From assembly GCA_020353515.1 (NCBI GenBank), contig CP070695.1:4715414-4779413 (forward strand): a stretch of 64,000 nt of DNA. The letters run 5' to 3'. Source of the stretch: Candidatus Heimdallarchaeota archaeon (lineage in GTDB: Archaea > Asgardarchaeota > Heimdallarchaeia > Hodarchaeales > Hodarchaeaceae). The notes under the pieces are model-generated. The model had not been told where the DNA came from. It did not search any database and saw nothing but the letters and a program-made list of their open reading frames with translations. A program made the position numbers and the translations under genes. This document shows, in pieces, positions 16,861 to 26,068 of this stretch; the stretch's first letter is position 1; every line of letters begins with the position of its first letter.

Positions 16861-19299
16861 TTACTCTTCGTTGATTATTGTGACTGTGAATGATTGCCTC
16901 GTACTATACCCAAGTACATCATAAACGGTAACAACAACAAGATATTTCCCAGGATTAGAGTATTCATGAGTTATAGACGCTTGAACATTTCTCAAAACCT
17001 TCTTTCCCCTCATTTCACGATAGGAATACCACTTTGCTTCAAATTGTCCGTTCTGATGATCCCAATCTATTGCCCAAAAATCAATGAAGTTAATAAAATC
17101 ATGAGTTATTCTTATATCTATGGGTTTGCTCAGACTAAAGGCTACAATGGTTATCTTTAGCTTTCTTCCTACAACTTTTGTTTCTAATCTAACCATTGGA
17201 TTTGTCATTTCACCTTTCGGTGTATGAGAAGGAGAAAGGGAATCTGATGAATCTATCGTATTTAAAATTTCGAAGGGCATATTATTGGGGATCTTCAGAA
17301 GTCTCTTCCTTACTTCATGTATTGAATATTTACCAATGTCAACCCCTACCCACATTCTTCCCAACTTCTCTGCAACTGCAAGTGCAGTTCCAGATCCACA
17401 GAAGAAATCAGCAATTATATCCCCTTTTTCAGTAGAAATTTCTATAATTCGTGTTAAAAGAGCTTCAGAATTTTCAGTTGGATATAAAGTCTTCTTTAGT
17501 TTTTCATAACCTGCGATGTCAATCCAGAGATTGTCACTGGAATACTGTATTTCTGCTGTATCCTGGTTCTTTCTTCTCTTTTTTTTAATTGTTGATGACT
17601 TTAATTGCGCTGATTCACTGTTTTGATAAGCAAAAACTGAATCTGAATGTACTATCAAATGTGTCTGATTATAGGCTTGTTTTAATGATAAATTTTTCTT
17701 CATTCTTCGCACTAAAAACTCATTGACAAAGTTTTGAGAGCCAAAAACTTCGTCTAAAACCATTCTAGCATAATGACCAAAATGGTAATCAAAGCGCACA
17801 AAAATAAGCCCATCATCCTGAAGAAGGGATCTCATCGGTTGAATACGCTTCTTAAACCATTGTTTAAAGAATTCAATAGGATCTGGAACCTCAATGACAT
17901 TTTTATAAGCCAAGTCCTCAATCGGAAAGACAATATTCTCTCCAGCGTTAAATTCCTGCCCTTCTGATAAACCAATGGGAATTATAATTTTTTCATTTGC
18001 TCCAGTGAAAAAGGGAGGATCGATATATATTATTTTCAGTTTTTTTTGTATTTTCTGATTCAAGCACGGTAATACTTCAAAAACATCCCCTAAAATCAAC
18101 ATATTCGCCCATTCATCAGATTTTTCTTTATTAGAGCTTGAAATTTGACCTAGATACCTTTCAATTAACTTCAGTGAAAATCTATTCGTAGAAGAAAAAT
18201 CGTTTACTGTGTCAATGGCATCATTTTTGGGATAAAGAGAGAGTGGAAAATCAGGTAAAGATTCACAATTATACGCAGAAAAGAATGTTCCTTTATCCTT
18301 AAGTAATTCCATTATAAGTTTAAAGGCGTATTGATCTTCCTCTAATCCTATCCATTTCAATCTCAATTGCTCTGCAATTATTAAAGACATTCCTAGATTA
18401 GTAGATAGATCTAAAAAGAGTTCCTGCTCATTTAAACACATTCTAAGCAGTCTTGTGTAAAAATCTGAAGAACTTGTAAAATATTTATTCACCCATTGAT
18501 AGCTGCAAATATCTAGCCAGTTAGAGTCAATAATCTGTCCCTTTTTTTGGGGAACCCAGTATTCAGGATTCCCCTTCCTATTCAATCGGATCTGACCTTT
18601 TGTACATAAATCAAGAATAGCCTCCTGTTTCAATTTCCAATGAGTTCCTGGGGGAGGCGTTAAAATAATCTCCCCAATGTCTTCAAAAATAAATTTTTTA
18701 GGATTACCCTGTCCTTTAGAGACAAAAGAATGCCAATACCCACCACTTTCTTTTTCATTTAACACAGGATTAATTCGCGGATTAAGATTTTGAGAATAAA
18801 GGAGAATAAAATTGGTTCTTTCAAACACTGTAGAATTGGGGGTGTACCAAACTTTATAGGGAGAATCAATTATTATTTCATTAACAAACCGATCAGAACC
18901 AAAGATGACATCCATTCTAGATTTCAAACCTGACTTTATTGTCCCATTTACCTTGATTGCGATGAATCCCTCCTCATGTAACACTAGTTTGCACCTATCT
19001 AGCAACTGTTGAGTTTTTCTCCAGAATTCGTTATTAATTTCCTTTTTTTCAGGTAATTTGGAATATTCTTCTCTTCTTTCCATTACAATTTCTTTGATAT
19101 CTTCGACCAGCTCTATTTTTGTTGGCTGATAATACATTGATAGATCCAAAAAGATTAACCGAGGATTTAAGCTCTTAAAAAATGATTTAAGATTCTCAAG
19201 GATATTGATTTTCGATCCTAATAGAATTAACTTATTGGTATCTTCAGGATGATTATCTTCTAAATGTTTAATCTCTGTCATTGATGAAGCGTGGATCAT
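16861..19299 (-). CDS. Tandem beta-class DNA methyltransferase with a degenerate first copy
   Basis: An 812-residue protein made of two methyltransferase copies. The second (about 395-670) is intact: catalytic KIIYIDPPFFTG (422-433) precedes SAM motif IADFFCGSGTALAVAEKLG (629-647), the beta-class N4/N6 order. The first copy aligns in the same order but has lost both: RLIFLDLSMYY (47-57) replaces DPPF, and LFLDLSTNLGMSLIIAEQL (294-312) replaces the GSG loop. The intervening blocks also align (GSDRFVNEI at 134-142 with GSQNFVNEF at 520-528). The N-terminal copy is probably a pseudoenzyme for DNA binding or dimerisation. The last ~110 residues form a separate beta-sandwich-like domain. Confidence 0.8.
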   Translation of the reverse strand: MIHASSMTEIKHLEDNHPEDTNKLILLGSKINILENLKSFFKSLNPRLIFLDLSMYYQPTKIELVEDIKEIVMERREEYSKLPEKKEINNEFWRKTQQLLDRCKLVLHEEGFIAIKVNGTIKSGLKSRMDVIFGSDRFVNEIIIDSPYKVWYTPNSTVFERTNFILLYSQNLNPRINPVLNEKESGGYWHSFVSKGQGNPKKFIFEDIGEIILTPPPGTHWKLKQEAILDLCTKGQIRLNRKGNPEYWVPQKKGQIIDSNWLDICSYQWVNKYFTSSSDFYTRLLRMCLNEQELFLDLSTNLGMSLIIAEQLRLKWIGLEEDQYAFKLIMELLKDKGTFFSAYNCESLPDFPLSLYPKNDAIDTVNDFSSTNRFSLKLIERYLGQISSSNKEKSDEWANMLILGDVFEVLPCLNQKIQKKLKIIYIDPPFFTGANEKIIIPIGLSEGQEFNAGENIVFPIEDLAYKNVIEVPDPIEFFKQWFKKRIQPMRSLLQDDGLIFVRFDYHFGHYARMVLDEVFGSQNFVNEFLVRRMKKNLSLKQAYNQTHLIVHSDSVFAYQNSESAQLKSSTIKKKRRKNQDTAEIQYSSDNLWIDIAGYEKLKKTLYPTENSEALLTRIIEISTEKGDIIADFFCGSGTALAVAEKLGRMWVGVDIGKYSIHEVRKRLLKIPNNMPFEILNTIDSSDSLSPSHTPKGEMTNPMVRLETKVVGRKLKITIVAFSLSKPIDIRITHDFINFIDFWAIDWDHQNGQFEAKWYSYREMRGKKVLRNVQASITHEYSNPGKYLVVVTVYDVLGYSTRQSFTVTIINEE

Positions 19300-19318
19300 T
19301 GGTTAATCCAATACCAAT

Positions 19319-20599
19319 TTAATTTATTTCATCATTTATTGCCATCAAAATCCTTTTACTGCTTTTTAAATATAATGTTAAAGCTAGTGTTCCTAATAAA
19401 ATCACTAAACTGGATACTAAAAAAGCAATACGATACGCAACGACTGTTGGCTCCCCTAAGAATATCAATAGATCTGCTACAGGCCCTCCTACAATGAATC
19501 CAGCTAATCCCCACCCTGTAGCCAATGTAATGTTAAAAACAGCAAATCCTGTACCCCTTAATTCGTCAGGTAACAAATCTGCTGTATAAGCAAAAGAAAC
19601 GCTCTGTAATAAAGAAGAACATCCACCTAAAAGCGAGTAGATGATTGCGATAATGAGGAATGGCTGGTTTCCTAATAAAAAGAAAAGGAAATAACATATT
19701 CCTGCCCCAAATCCAGTAAGTACAACTATGGGGATTCTACCAATTTTATCCGAAATTCTTCCCCCAATAGGAGCAATGAGTCCTCCTGTTAAAGAAAAGA
19801 GAATAAGTAAATAACTAATAAAAGTGTTATCAAAGCTTAAGCCAGTTGGATCATTAGAATAATAGAGAAATATTTGGGTACTAGATGAAATTCCAATTAC
19901 TAATAATCCAATACATAGAATAAAAATTAAATACGAGCGGTTGGTTAATAACTCACGAATAGCCTTAGAAACTATTGTAGTTCGATCAAAATCGATCTTC
20001 TCGACTTGAGGTGAAAATTGAATAACCGTTGCACACAAGATCATCAAGATTACAACTACATAAAAGATCGTTCCTTCACTAAATCCTAGTCCATCACGAT
20101 AAAGAAGTCCGCTTAATAAGAAACCCACAATTTGTCCAATTAACCCAAATCCGTCTATAAAACCAACGAGTTGTCCACGTTGGTTTCCTTCTGTAGCCTG
20201 TGCAACAAGAAATCTTACTCCTAAATCGCTCATAGACCAAAATATTTCGAGAATTGATAAGAGAATTATCATAAGAAAAGCAGCACCAATTTTAGATCCC
20301 AATTCTAGGAGAAAATAATGTCCAATGAATGCAAGAAGGTATGTAAACGCTGCAATCAATTCTCCACGAACAACATATGGTCTAGCTAAAGAAGGACGAT
20401 CATTAAGTCGTGGACCCCAAAGCTTGAGTTGCCCAAATGTCGATCCAATTAGATTGGCAGTCCCTAGTAAGGCAGCAAGAGTGTTTGGTAACCCTAGGAA
20501 TGTTCTAAGATAGAGATAAAAGAAGGCGTAAAAGACAGCTCGTCTTAAGAATGAAATGAATTGAAAAATGCCAATTGGAAAAATAGTTCGAATACTCAA
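19319..20599 (-). CDS. Major facilitator superfamily transporter
   Basis: A 426-residue protein with about twelve hydrophobic segments and the MFS loop signature GGRISDKIGRIPIVVLTG between the two halves. It belongs with the drug/solute exporters by general pattern, but the substrate cannot be predicted. Its stop lies 20 bases from the start of the methyltransferase gene at 19299 in the same direction, so the two could share a transcript. Confidence 0.85.
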   Translation of the reverse strand: MSIRTIFPIGIFQFISFLRRAVFYAFFYLYLRTFLGLPNTLAALLGTANLIGSTFGQLKLWGPRLNDRPSLARPYVVRGELIAAFTYLLAFIGHYFLLELGSKIGAAFLMIILLSILEIFWSMSDLGVRFLVAQATEGNQRGQLVGFIDGFGLIGQIVGFLLSGLLYRDGLGFSEGTIFYVVVILMILCATVIQFSPQVEKIDFDRTTIVSKAIRELLTNRSYLIFILCIGLLVIGISSSTQIFLYYSNDPTGLSFDNTFISYLLILFSLTGGLIAPIGGRISDKIGRIPIVVLTGFGAGICYFLFFLLGNQPFLIIAIIYSLLGGCSSLLQSVSFAYTADLLPDELRGTGFAVFNITLATGWGLAGFIVGGPVADLLIFLGEPTVVAYRIAFLVSSLVILLGTLALTLYLKSSKRILMAINDEIN

Positions 20600-20726
20600 T
20601 ATGACCCCTACTATTCCAAAATAATCTAGAGGTCGTTTTTTGTATTTTTCGCTCTTTATGTAATTATCATGTTTAAATTCGCCAATAGGACTCTTTTTTG
20701 ATCTGAGGGATGTTAAAAATTAGGTT

Positions 20727-22328
20727 TTACAATATTAATGACTTCTTCTTTATCCATAATTTATAATAGATGAGTAGAATTAGTCCAATCTGAAATCCAA
20801 TAAGTGAAATTTCAGTTGTTGAAGAAGAAGTTAATGTTGGTTCTCTTGGTATACCAGATAGTATCTCTTCTATTTGTTCAACTTGAATAATTGAGTTCCA
20901 ATCTGAACTGAATGTTATTCTATAGAGTCCACCTTCAGCAAAATAATGAATTGGGTATTCAGAACCATACAAAAACTTTAAAGTAGTTTTAGCACCTATA
21001 GGGATAATTATTTGTCGGTTATGATAATAAAATCTAAAAACATCAGCAGGAAAAGGTTCTCCACTAAAAGCGTTACATCGTTTCGGAATTAATAATCCCC
21101 CACCATCTTGAGGAGAGATTCCCATGAGAAATAAAGTCATACAACCTTCAGTAGTAGCATAATCAGTGTACACAGGTTTTTCTGCGGCCAATGTAAACCT
21201 AAATGTTTCAGAATCGTACAATCCTGCCTCGGGTCTTAATAGAGCTTGCCATGCCTGGATGACTTTTTCTCCTTCAAGCATCCTTTGCATGTGAAGTTTA
21301 TTTGTTTTATTAAAATGAGCGAAATACGTATGCAATAACATCCAAGCATCAAGGGTTCCAAATAATTCCCTTCGATTTGACCCCTTACTATGAACGACAA
21401 CATTAGCTCTCCATTGATGAGAATCCCATGAATTAACTAAATATCGATTTTGCAGATCTATATAGACCCTATCCCAATTTTGAAGGGTTCCGTTTAACCT
21501 ACGGAGTTTATCAAAATTAAAAAATACTTCAATTGCATCCCATTCCCAGGTTTTCCAACTTCTTGCATAATCGTAACCATTTTTGTGTTCATTCCAATAA
21601 TAAGTATTTAGATCCAACCATTCCTGGAACGCATATTCTAAGGCTTCTTCTAGGCTTGTTTCGTTGAACAATATTGTAAAACAATTAGCAAGATTTGCTG
21701 TACTCATCCATCTTGTATTAAACAAGTCTTTAGTTGAATTAGTATCAGGATTACACTCATAAAAAGCTCTAGAATTGGTAATCCTACAGTTTCTTAATCC
21801 CTCAAAAGCTGATGTAGCATTCCATTTTTCAGTTAAATAATTCAATTCTTTGGCATATCGATAACCATATAGAGTATATTGCCTCCACATATTAAAATAA
21901 TGGTCACTTTGCGTCACTGGTAACGAATAATTCTCAAACATTGGTGTCTGGTTCAATGCCCATTTAACAACTTCATCAATCATGAGTGGAGAATAGTTCA
22001 ACAATTCTGAATATCTCTTTGTATAAATTATTCCCTGCCAATCGTTATTTGACTGGTATTTGGTTAAGATTTTTGTGAGATCTGAAACGTTTACTTTTCC
22101 AAGCACTATTCCTCTAGCAAAGACATTCATATCGGAAGTCCAATCTGTTATTGTATTCGTTGATAAAAAAATCTTATCTGCTAAAATATCTGATTTTAGC
22201 TTATATTGAGGATTAATATCCGTTTCACAATTGATCTGGGATTTTGAAATTTCAACAATGAAGGCAAATCCAACAATAAGGGTTACTGAATACAAAAAAA
22301 GGTATTGTTTTAACTTCAGTAGTTTCAT
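20727..22328 (-). CDS. Large membrane-anchored surface protein, function unknown
   Basis: The protein opens with a signal peptide (LKQYLFLYSVTLIVGFAF) and ends in a Ser/Thr linker, one hydrophobic helix and a basic tail (LWIKKKSLIL), so most of its 533 residues lie outside the cell. Numerous Asn-X-Ser/Thr sequons fit N-glycosylation. The body is rich in Trp and Tyr and appears mostly helical, with blocks such as WKTWEWDAIEVFFNFDKLRR; this recalls alpha-toroid carbohydrate-active folds, but no catalytic signature was recognised. Confidence 0.65.
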   Translation of the reverse strand: MKLLKLKQYLFLYSVTLIVGFAFIVEISKSQINCETDINPQYKLKSDILADKIFLSTNTITDWTSDMNVFARGIVLGKVNVSDLTKILTKYQSNNDWQGIIYTKRYSELLNYSPLMIDEVVKWALNQTPMFENYSLPVTQSDHYFNMWRQYTLYGYRYAKELNYLTEKWNATSAFEGLRNCRITNSRAFYECNPDTNSTKDLFNTRWMSTANLANCFTILFNETSLEEALEYAFQEWLDLNTYYWNEHKNGYDYARSWKTWEWDAIEVFFNFDKLRRLNGTLQNWDRVYIDLQNRYLVNSWDSHQWRANVVVHSKGSNRRELFGTLDAWMLLHTYFAHFNKTNKLHMQRMLEGEKVIQAWQALLRPEAGLYDSETFRFTLAAEKPVYTDYATTEGCMTLFLMGISPQDGGGLLIPKRCNAFSGEPFPADVFRFYYHNRQIIIPIGAKTTLKFLYGSEYPIHYFAEGGLYRITFSSDWNSIIQVEQIEEILSGIPREPTLTSSSTTEISLIGFQIGLILLIYYKLWIKKKSLIL

Positions 22329-22402
22329 TTGTTAACTGACCTTAATACAGAAAGAATCTTTTTCTATCTCTTGTTATTACGTGTGTAGGGAAAATATCTG
22401 TT

Positions 22403-23476
22403 TCAAGATAAAATTGAATTAAGAGACAAATTTTTAGATTCTTTTGATTTAACGACGTTATTTAGAGATGTTTTAAAAGATAAAGCAGCCCAATAGTTAA
22501 AAATCAGTCTAAGATTTCCTGAAGTTCGTAATAGGAGCTCCAAATCATAAACTGAAGGTTGAGTTTTTTTATCCCTTAATTTCTCTAGTAGTTTTCCAAT
22601 TGTAGGCAAATCTTTCTCCATTTTATTTTTTAGCCGTTTCGGTTGATTATCGGGGAGGAGTAAAGCATCAAGGTTCTCCAATCCTCCTGATTTATTATCG
22701 ATTTCTTGAAGGATTTTGATAACTATATCTTTTTCAAATCCTTCACTAATTCTATGATGTGTTCCCCGCCATTTTGTCAAATTTCCCACTCCACGTTCAC
22801 CGCCTTTCGGTAAAAGCACCATATTTGACCCTGTGATACGCCAACGAGCAGAATCACTTCCATCGACTTTTTCTGCAAGTTTGTTGATAAGACTAGGTGC
22901 TCCTACTCCCAAAGCCCAAATTTTAACTTTTTCTAAAGCATCATACTGTCTTAGGATTGTCTTCAATTCATCGAGGACTGGAAATAATCGATTTGCGTGT
23001 CCTCCTCCTTTCCTCATCAAAGGAACAAGACGGCCAATGAAAAACCATTCAGGAAAACCCTCATTCAAGATAATTTCTCTCAATATTTCAACTCTGTCAT
23101 AAGGAACAACAGGTTGCACTTCTAAGGAGTATAGTTCTCTATAGTTTACTAAAATCTTGTCATCAGGAAAATCCAAAGTTATTTTTAGAATAGATGGATC
23201 CTGTTTAGTTATTTCTTGATATATCCTCTTCAATTCGTCTATGTCTAGATCTATCTTTTTTTTTCTATTTAATGCCGAGAAAGCACCAGAATCAAGTAAG
23301 ATTTTACCATCCCATCCAAGAGTATCATGAATCCCCTTTTTTACTACCTTTTGAAACAATCTAGGAGAACTAAAGAAGTCTATTGCGGATATCATCAATG
23401 CATCTGGTTTCAATGCCCAATCGTAAGTCCAAGGGCGAAATATCGCATTGATAGGAGTGCCAATAGCAAAGATCAT
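22403..23476 (-). CDS. TGT-like base-exchange enzyme (DpdA-like), first copy
   Basis: The first ~230 residues look like a tRNA-guanine transglycosylase TIM barrel: KGIHDTLGWDGKILLDSGAFSA with Asp62 in the base-recognition loop, ITLDFPDD, IGRLVPLMRKGGGHA, and IWALGVGAPSL followed by VDGSDSARWR, where the nucleophilic Asp is expected. The short, divergent form without the usual TGT zinc site resembles DpdA proteins, which place 7-deazaguanines in DNA, more than tRNA TGTs; whether the target is DNA or RNA cannot be decided from sequence. The C-terminal ~120 residues are an unrecognised helical extension. It starts 9 bases after the DUF6884-like gene, in one operon with DUF362. Confidence 0.65.
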   Translation of the reverse strand: MIFAIGTPINAIFRPWTYDWALKPDALMISAIDFFSSPRLFQKVVKKGIHDTLGWDGKILLDSGAFSALNRKKKIDLDIDELKRIYQEITKQDPSILKITLDFPDDKILVNYRELYSLEVQPVVPYDRVEILREIILNEGFPEWFFIGRLVPLMRKGGGHANRLFPVLDELKTILRQYDALEKVKIWALGVGAPSLINKLAEKVDGSDSARWRITGSNMVLLPKGGERGVGNLTKWRGTHHRISEGFEKDIVIKILQEIDNKSGGLENLDALLLPDNQPKRLKNKMEKDLPTIGKLLEKLRDKKTQPSVYDLELLLRTSGNLRLIFNYWAALSFKTSLNNVVKSKESKNLSLNSILS

Positions 23477-23485
23477 TATTGTACC

Positions 23486-24010
23486 TCAAAATAGGAAATC
23501 TTCAAGGGATTTGGTTCTTGACAAATTCTCCAAGAATCGCACTAATTTTTGTTGTCCAACCCCAAGTCCACCCATATTTTCCACTATAATTTTTGTATCT
23601 ATATGAGTTTTTAAACCTTCAATAGCCTTTAAGTAGGTTTTTCCCATTAATATATAGATGTAGTCAAATTCCTCCTCTTTATTCCATCTGATTACCTCTT
23701 GGATTACCTGTGAATTATGTTTTCTAGCAAGATTTTCAGTCATTTTCAGATCATAATCTTTAATTAAATCAGTACTCCTAAGGAAGCCATATTTCGCAGA
23801 TACTATCCCTAAAAATAGGTGGGAACTCCATCTCCCCTCACGCTTAGCTTTCCTAATTACCTGAAACATTGGGCCTTTATAGGCCTCTGATGCACGTATT
23901 TCACGATTCTGTAACTCCAAGGCTTTTTTCTTACCACATGATATGATAAGTAAGACTTTTGGCTTTTTCAACAGAAGTACTCTCAAAAATAAAATATCTC
24001 TAAAGGTCAA
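23486..24010 (-). CDS. DUF6884-like protein
   Basis: A 174-residue protein with KVLLIISCGKKKA near the N-terminus, ASEAYKGPMFQVIRK, FLGIVSAKYGFL and YIYILMGKTYLKAIEG. These match the small family (DUF6884/YaaA-like) often found next to or fused with TGT/DpdA-like proteins. It may help in base handling or DNA lesion chemistry; its biochemistry is unknown. Its TTG start overlaps the TGA stop of the DUF362 gene, showing translational coupling. An in-frame TTG just before KKPKVLLII is an alternative start. Confidence 0.6.
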   Translation of the reverse strand: MTFRDILFLRVLLLKKPKVLLIISCGKKKALELQNREIRASEAYKGPMFQVIRKAKREGRWSSHLFLGIVSAKYGFLRSTDLIKDYDLKMTENLARKHNSQVIQEVIRWNKEEEFDYIYILMGKTYLKAIEGLKTHIDTKIIVENMGGLGVGQQKLVRFLENLSRTKSLEDFLF

Positions 24011-24909
24011 GATAACATTTTTTGGAGTCGTTCAGCATATTGATTACTTTTCTCATCGGCACCTGTAATTTTAATGCCTGATGGCTCTTGAACTCCTAAT
24101 TTTAGCTCTACAGCTCTTGCTATCTGTTCTTGTTCAAATACAGGGCCATTTGCTACTTCAGGTGTTGTACCAAGATCACGAAGGATTGTTACACCCACAG
24201 CATCAATAGCTATTCGATCTGTCCCTGCTAACATCACATGAGGATGTTCAAGTTTTCCTCTTGCTGGTCCTCCTTCAACAAAAGCGTCTATACCATCCAA
24301 AATCACTAATGTAGGAGTGTAAATCTGATTAATTTCAGCGATAAGTTTTCGCTGATGTGGAGAGGAATGAAGTTCACGCATGAATTCATAACCTTGTCGG
24401 GGGACAAAACCGACCGCTAATTTCAGTGAGAAAGTAAAATGTCCTCCAAATTGATGTGTTTTAAGACAGGGTAACGCAATAATAGCGTCTACACTTTGAA
24501 TGAATTTAGGAAAGAGAAAACCATTTTTCCAATTAGAATCACTCTGTTGGACTGGCTGAAACTGAATCCACTCTGAGTGAGGTAAGGAGGATAAATCTAG
24601 AATATCAAAACCTCCAATCTCTTTCTGTAGGGCAAATAATCCTTTGGTTTCCATAGTATCATGCGTATCTGCTGGGCCAGCTCGCTCTACAACAGTAATT
24701 TTCTTTACTCCACAAATCTTAAGGTGAGTGATTAATACTCGAATAATCTCAATATCTGTCGAAGCAGGGGGAGGGTCTGCTGTATTAAAATTGGGCTTAA
24801 TAGCGACTCTTTTACCTTTTAAAGCCTCAAAAAGAGACTTATAATAAGAGAAAATTATTTTCATCCCTTTGATTCTGTCATCAGTTTTAACAAGGAAGAC
24901 TTCAGTCAT
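24007..24909 (-). CDS. DUF362 family protein
   Basis: A 300-residue DUF362 protein: KGKRVAIKPNFN, VKKITVVERAG, SVDAIIALPCLKTHQFGG and HVMLAGTDRIAIDAVGVTILRDLG are the typical blocks. Many relatives carry a ferredoxin domain; this one has none. The molecular function of the family is not established. It is first in a three-gene operon with DUF6884-like and TGT-like genes, and faces the second TGT-like gene across a 127 bp divergent promoter region that includes ACTTAT/ATAAGT half-sites at 24946 and 24964. Confidence 0.75.
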   Translation of the reverse strand: MTEVFLVKTDDRIKGMKIIFSYYKSLFEALKGKRVAIKPNFNTADPPPASTDIEIIRVLITHLKICGVKKITVVERAGPADTHDTMETKGLFALQKEIGGFDILDLSSLPHSEWIQFQPVQQSDSNWKNGFLFPKFIQSVDAIIALPCLKTHQFGGHFTFSLKLAVGFVPRQGYEFMRELHSSPHQRKLIAEINQIYTPTLVILDGIDAFVEGGPARGKLEHPHVMLAGTDRIAIDAVGVTILRDLGTTPEVANGPVFEQEQIARAVELKLGVQEPSGIKITGADEKSNQYAERLQKMLS

Positions 24910-25036
24910 CTTAGAACCACCTGGTCTGTAAAATCTGTTATGAACACTTATCCCCTTAAATTAATAAGTTGCTAGAATTCCCTTATGAGAACTAATCATC
25001 AATATCTAGATTATTAGGTGTATCGAGGTAGTACCT

Positions 25037-25972
25037 TTGCGCTTATATTTAGGCGTTGTTCCAGGAATTTTTCCATGGTTGAAGGAGGACATTATTCACA
25101 AAAATATGACACGTATTTATGCAGGAGTTATTTTTTCATACTGGTCATTTCGAAAAAAAATCCAAAATATAATCTCGAAAGGACTTCATGATTATTTTTC
25201 TTTTGATGGACCTATTATGGTAGATTCTGGGGCTTATAGTGCCTTTAATTCTGGTGTAAATATTGACATTGACGATTATTTGTCTTTTATATCGAAAATT
25301 GATATGAAAGACGATGATACTATTGTTAATCTTGATGTGATTCAAAATCCAAGAAAGTCAAAACAGAATTGGAGATACTTAACGAATAAGTTGGATATCA
25401 ACGTTTTGCCAGTGATTCATCTACCTGAAGCAGGAAATTCATATTTCTCTGAAGATTATATAGGACTGGGTGGGATGGTGCCAGCATTCAAAATAAATCA
25501 AACTGGGAGTGTGAAAAATGTAGCTGCTTGGTTGGTTTCATTAGATCAGACCGTAAACAAAAAGTATCATGGATTTGGTGTTGGAAGTCCATATCATCAA
25601 ATTGCATTTCTTGACTTCCTTTATTCGGTAGATTGGATTGGTTGGCGAAGGAATGCAGCAGTCTGTTCATGTTACACCCCTGAAGGATCAATTTATATTC
25701 ATGAGGCTCGTAAAAAGAAAAAGAAGGGAAGAAGAATTACAGAGGAGATATTTAATCTTTATGCTCCCCCATTCATCGATTCATACGAGATGTTATATCG
25801 AGAGGGCACAGAGGGGTGGGTAAATCGTGCATTGTGGAATGTATGGTGGTTTCTACTTGCAAAAGACTATAAAGGTCAAATTGAAGTCTCTAGCTATGTT
25901 CTTTCTTTGAAAAAAACAATTCGTCAAACAGAACTGGAATATAGGACAATGGATCTTGGTCAATTCTTATGA
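25037..25972 (+). CDS. TGT-like base-exchange enzyme (DpdA-like), second copy
   Basis: A 311-residue divergent TGT-fold protein. It shares the core with the copy on the other strand: KGLHDYFSFDGPIMVDSGAYSA (Asp63 in the recognition loop), NLDVIQNP, YIGLGGMVPAF, and HGFGVGSPY followed by SVDWIGWRRNA. The SVD-x3-W element is where DpdA-type proteins place their nucleophilic Asp. It is about 45 residues shorter than the first copy and lacks its helical extension. The start is TTG. Being divergently transcribed from the DUF362 operon, the two paralogues are probably co-regulated and may work together or on different sites. Confidence 0.6.
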   Translation: MRLYLGVVPGIFPWLKEDIIHKNMTRIYAGVIFSYWSFRKKIQNIISKGLHDYFSFDGPIMVDSGAYSAFNSGVNIDIDDYLSFISKIDMKDDDTIVNLDVIQNPRKSKQNWRYLTNKLDINVLPVIHLPEAGNSYFSEDYIGLGGMVPAFKINQTGSVKNVAAWLVSLDQTVNKKYHGFGVGSPYHQIAFLDFLYSVDWIGWRRNAAVCSCYTPEGSIYIHEARKKKKKGRRITEEIFNLYAPPFIDSYEMLYREGTEGWVNRALWNVWWFLLAKDYKGQIEVSSYVLSLKKTIRQTELEYRTMDLGQFL

Positions 25973-26068
25973 GAGATTAAAATGAATGACAACCTTGAAA
26001 TATATTCCCAAGTATCAAGTAGTATATTTCACTTGAAACCGTCAATTAGTCTTTATCATACATCGTTA

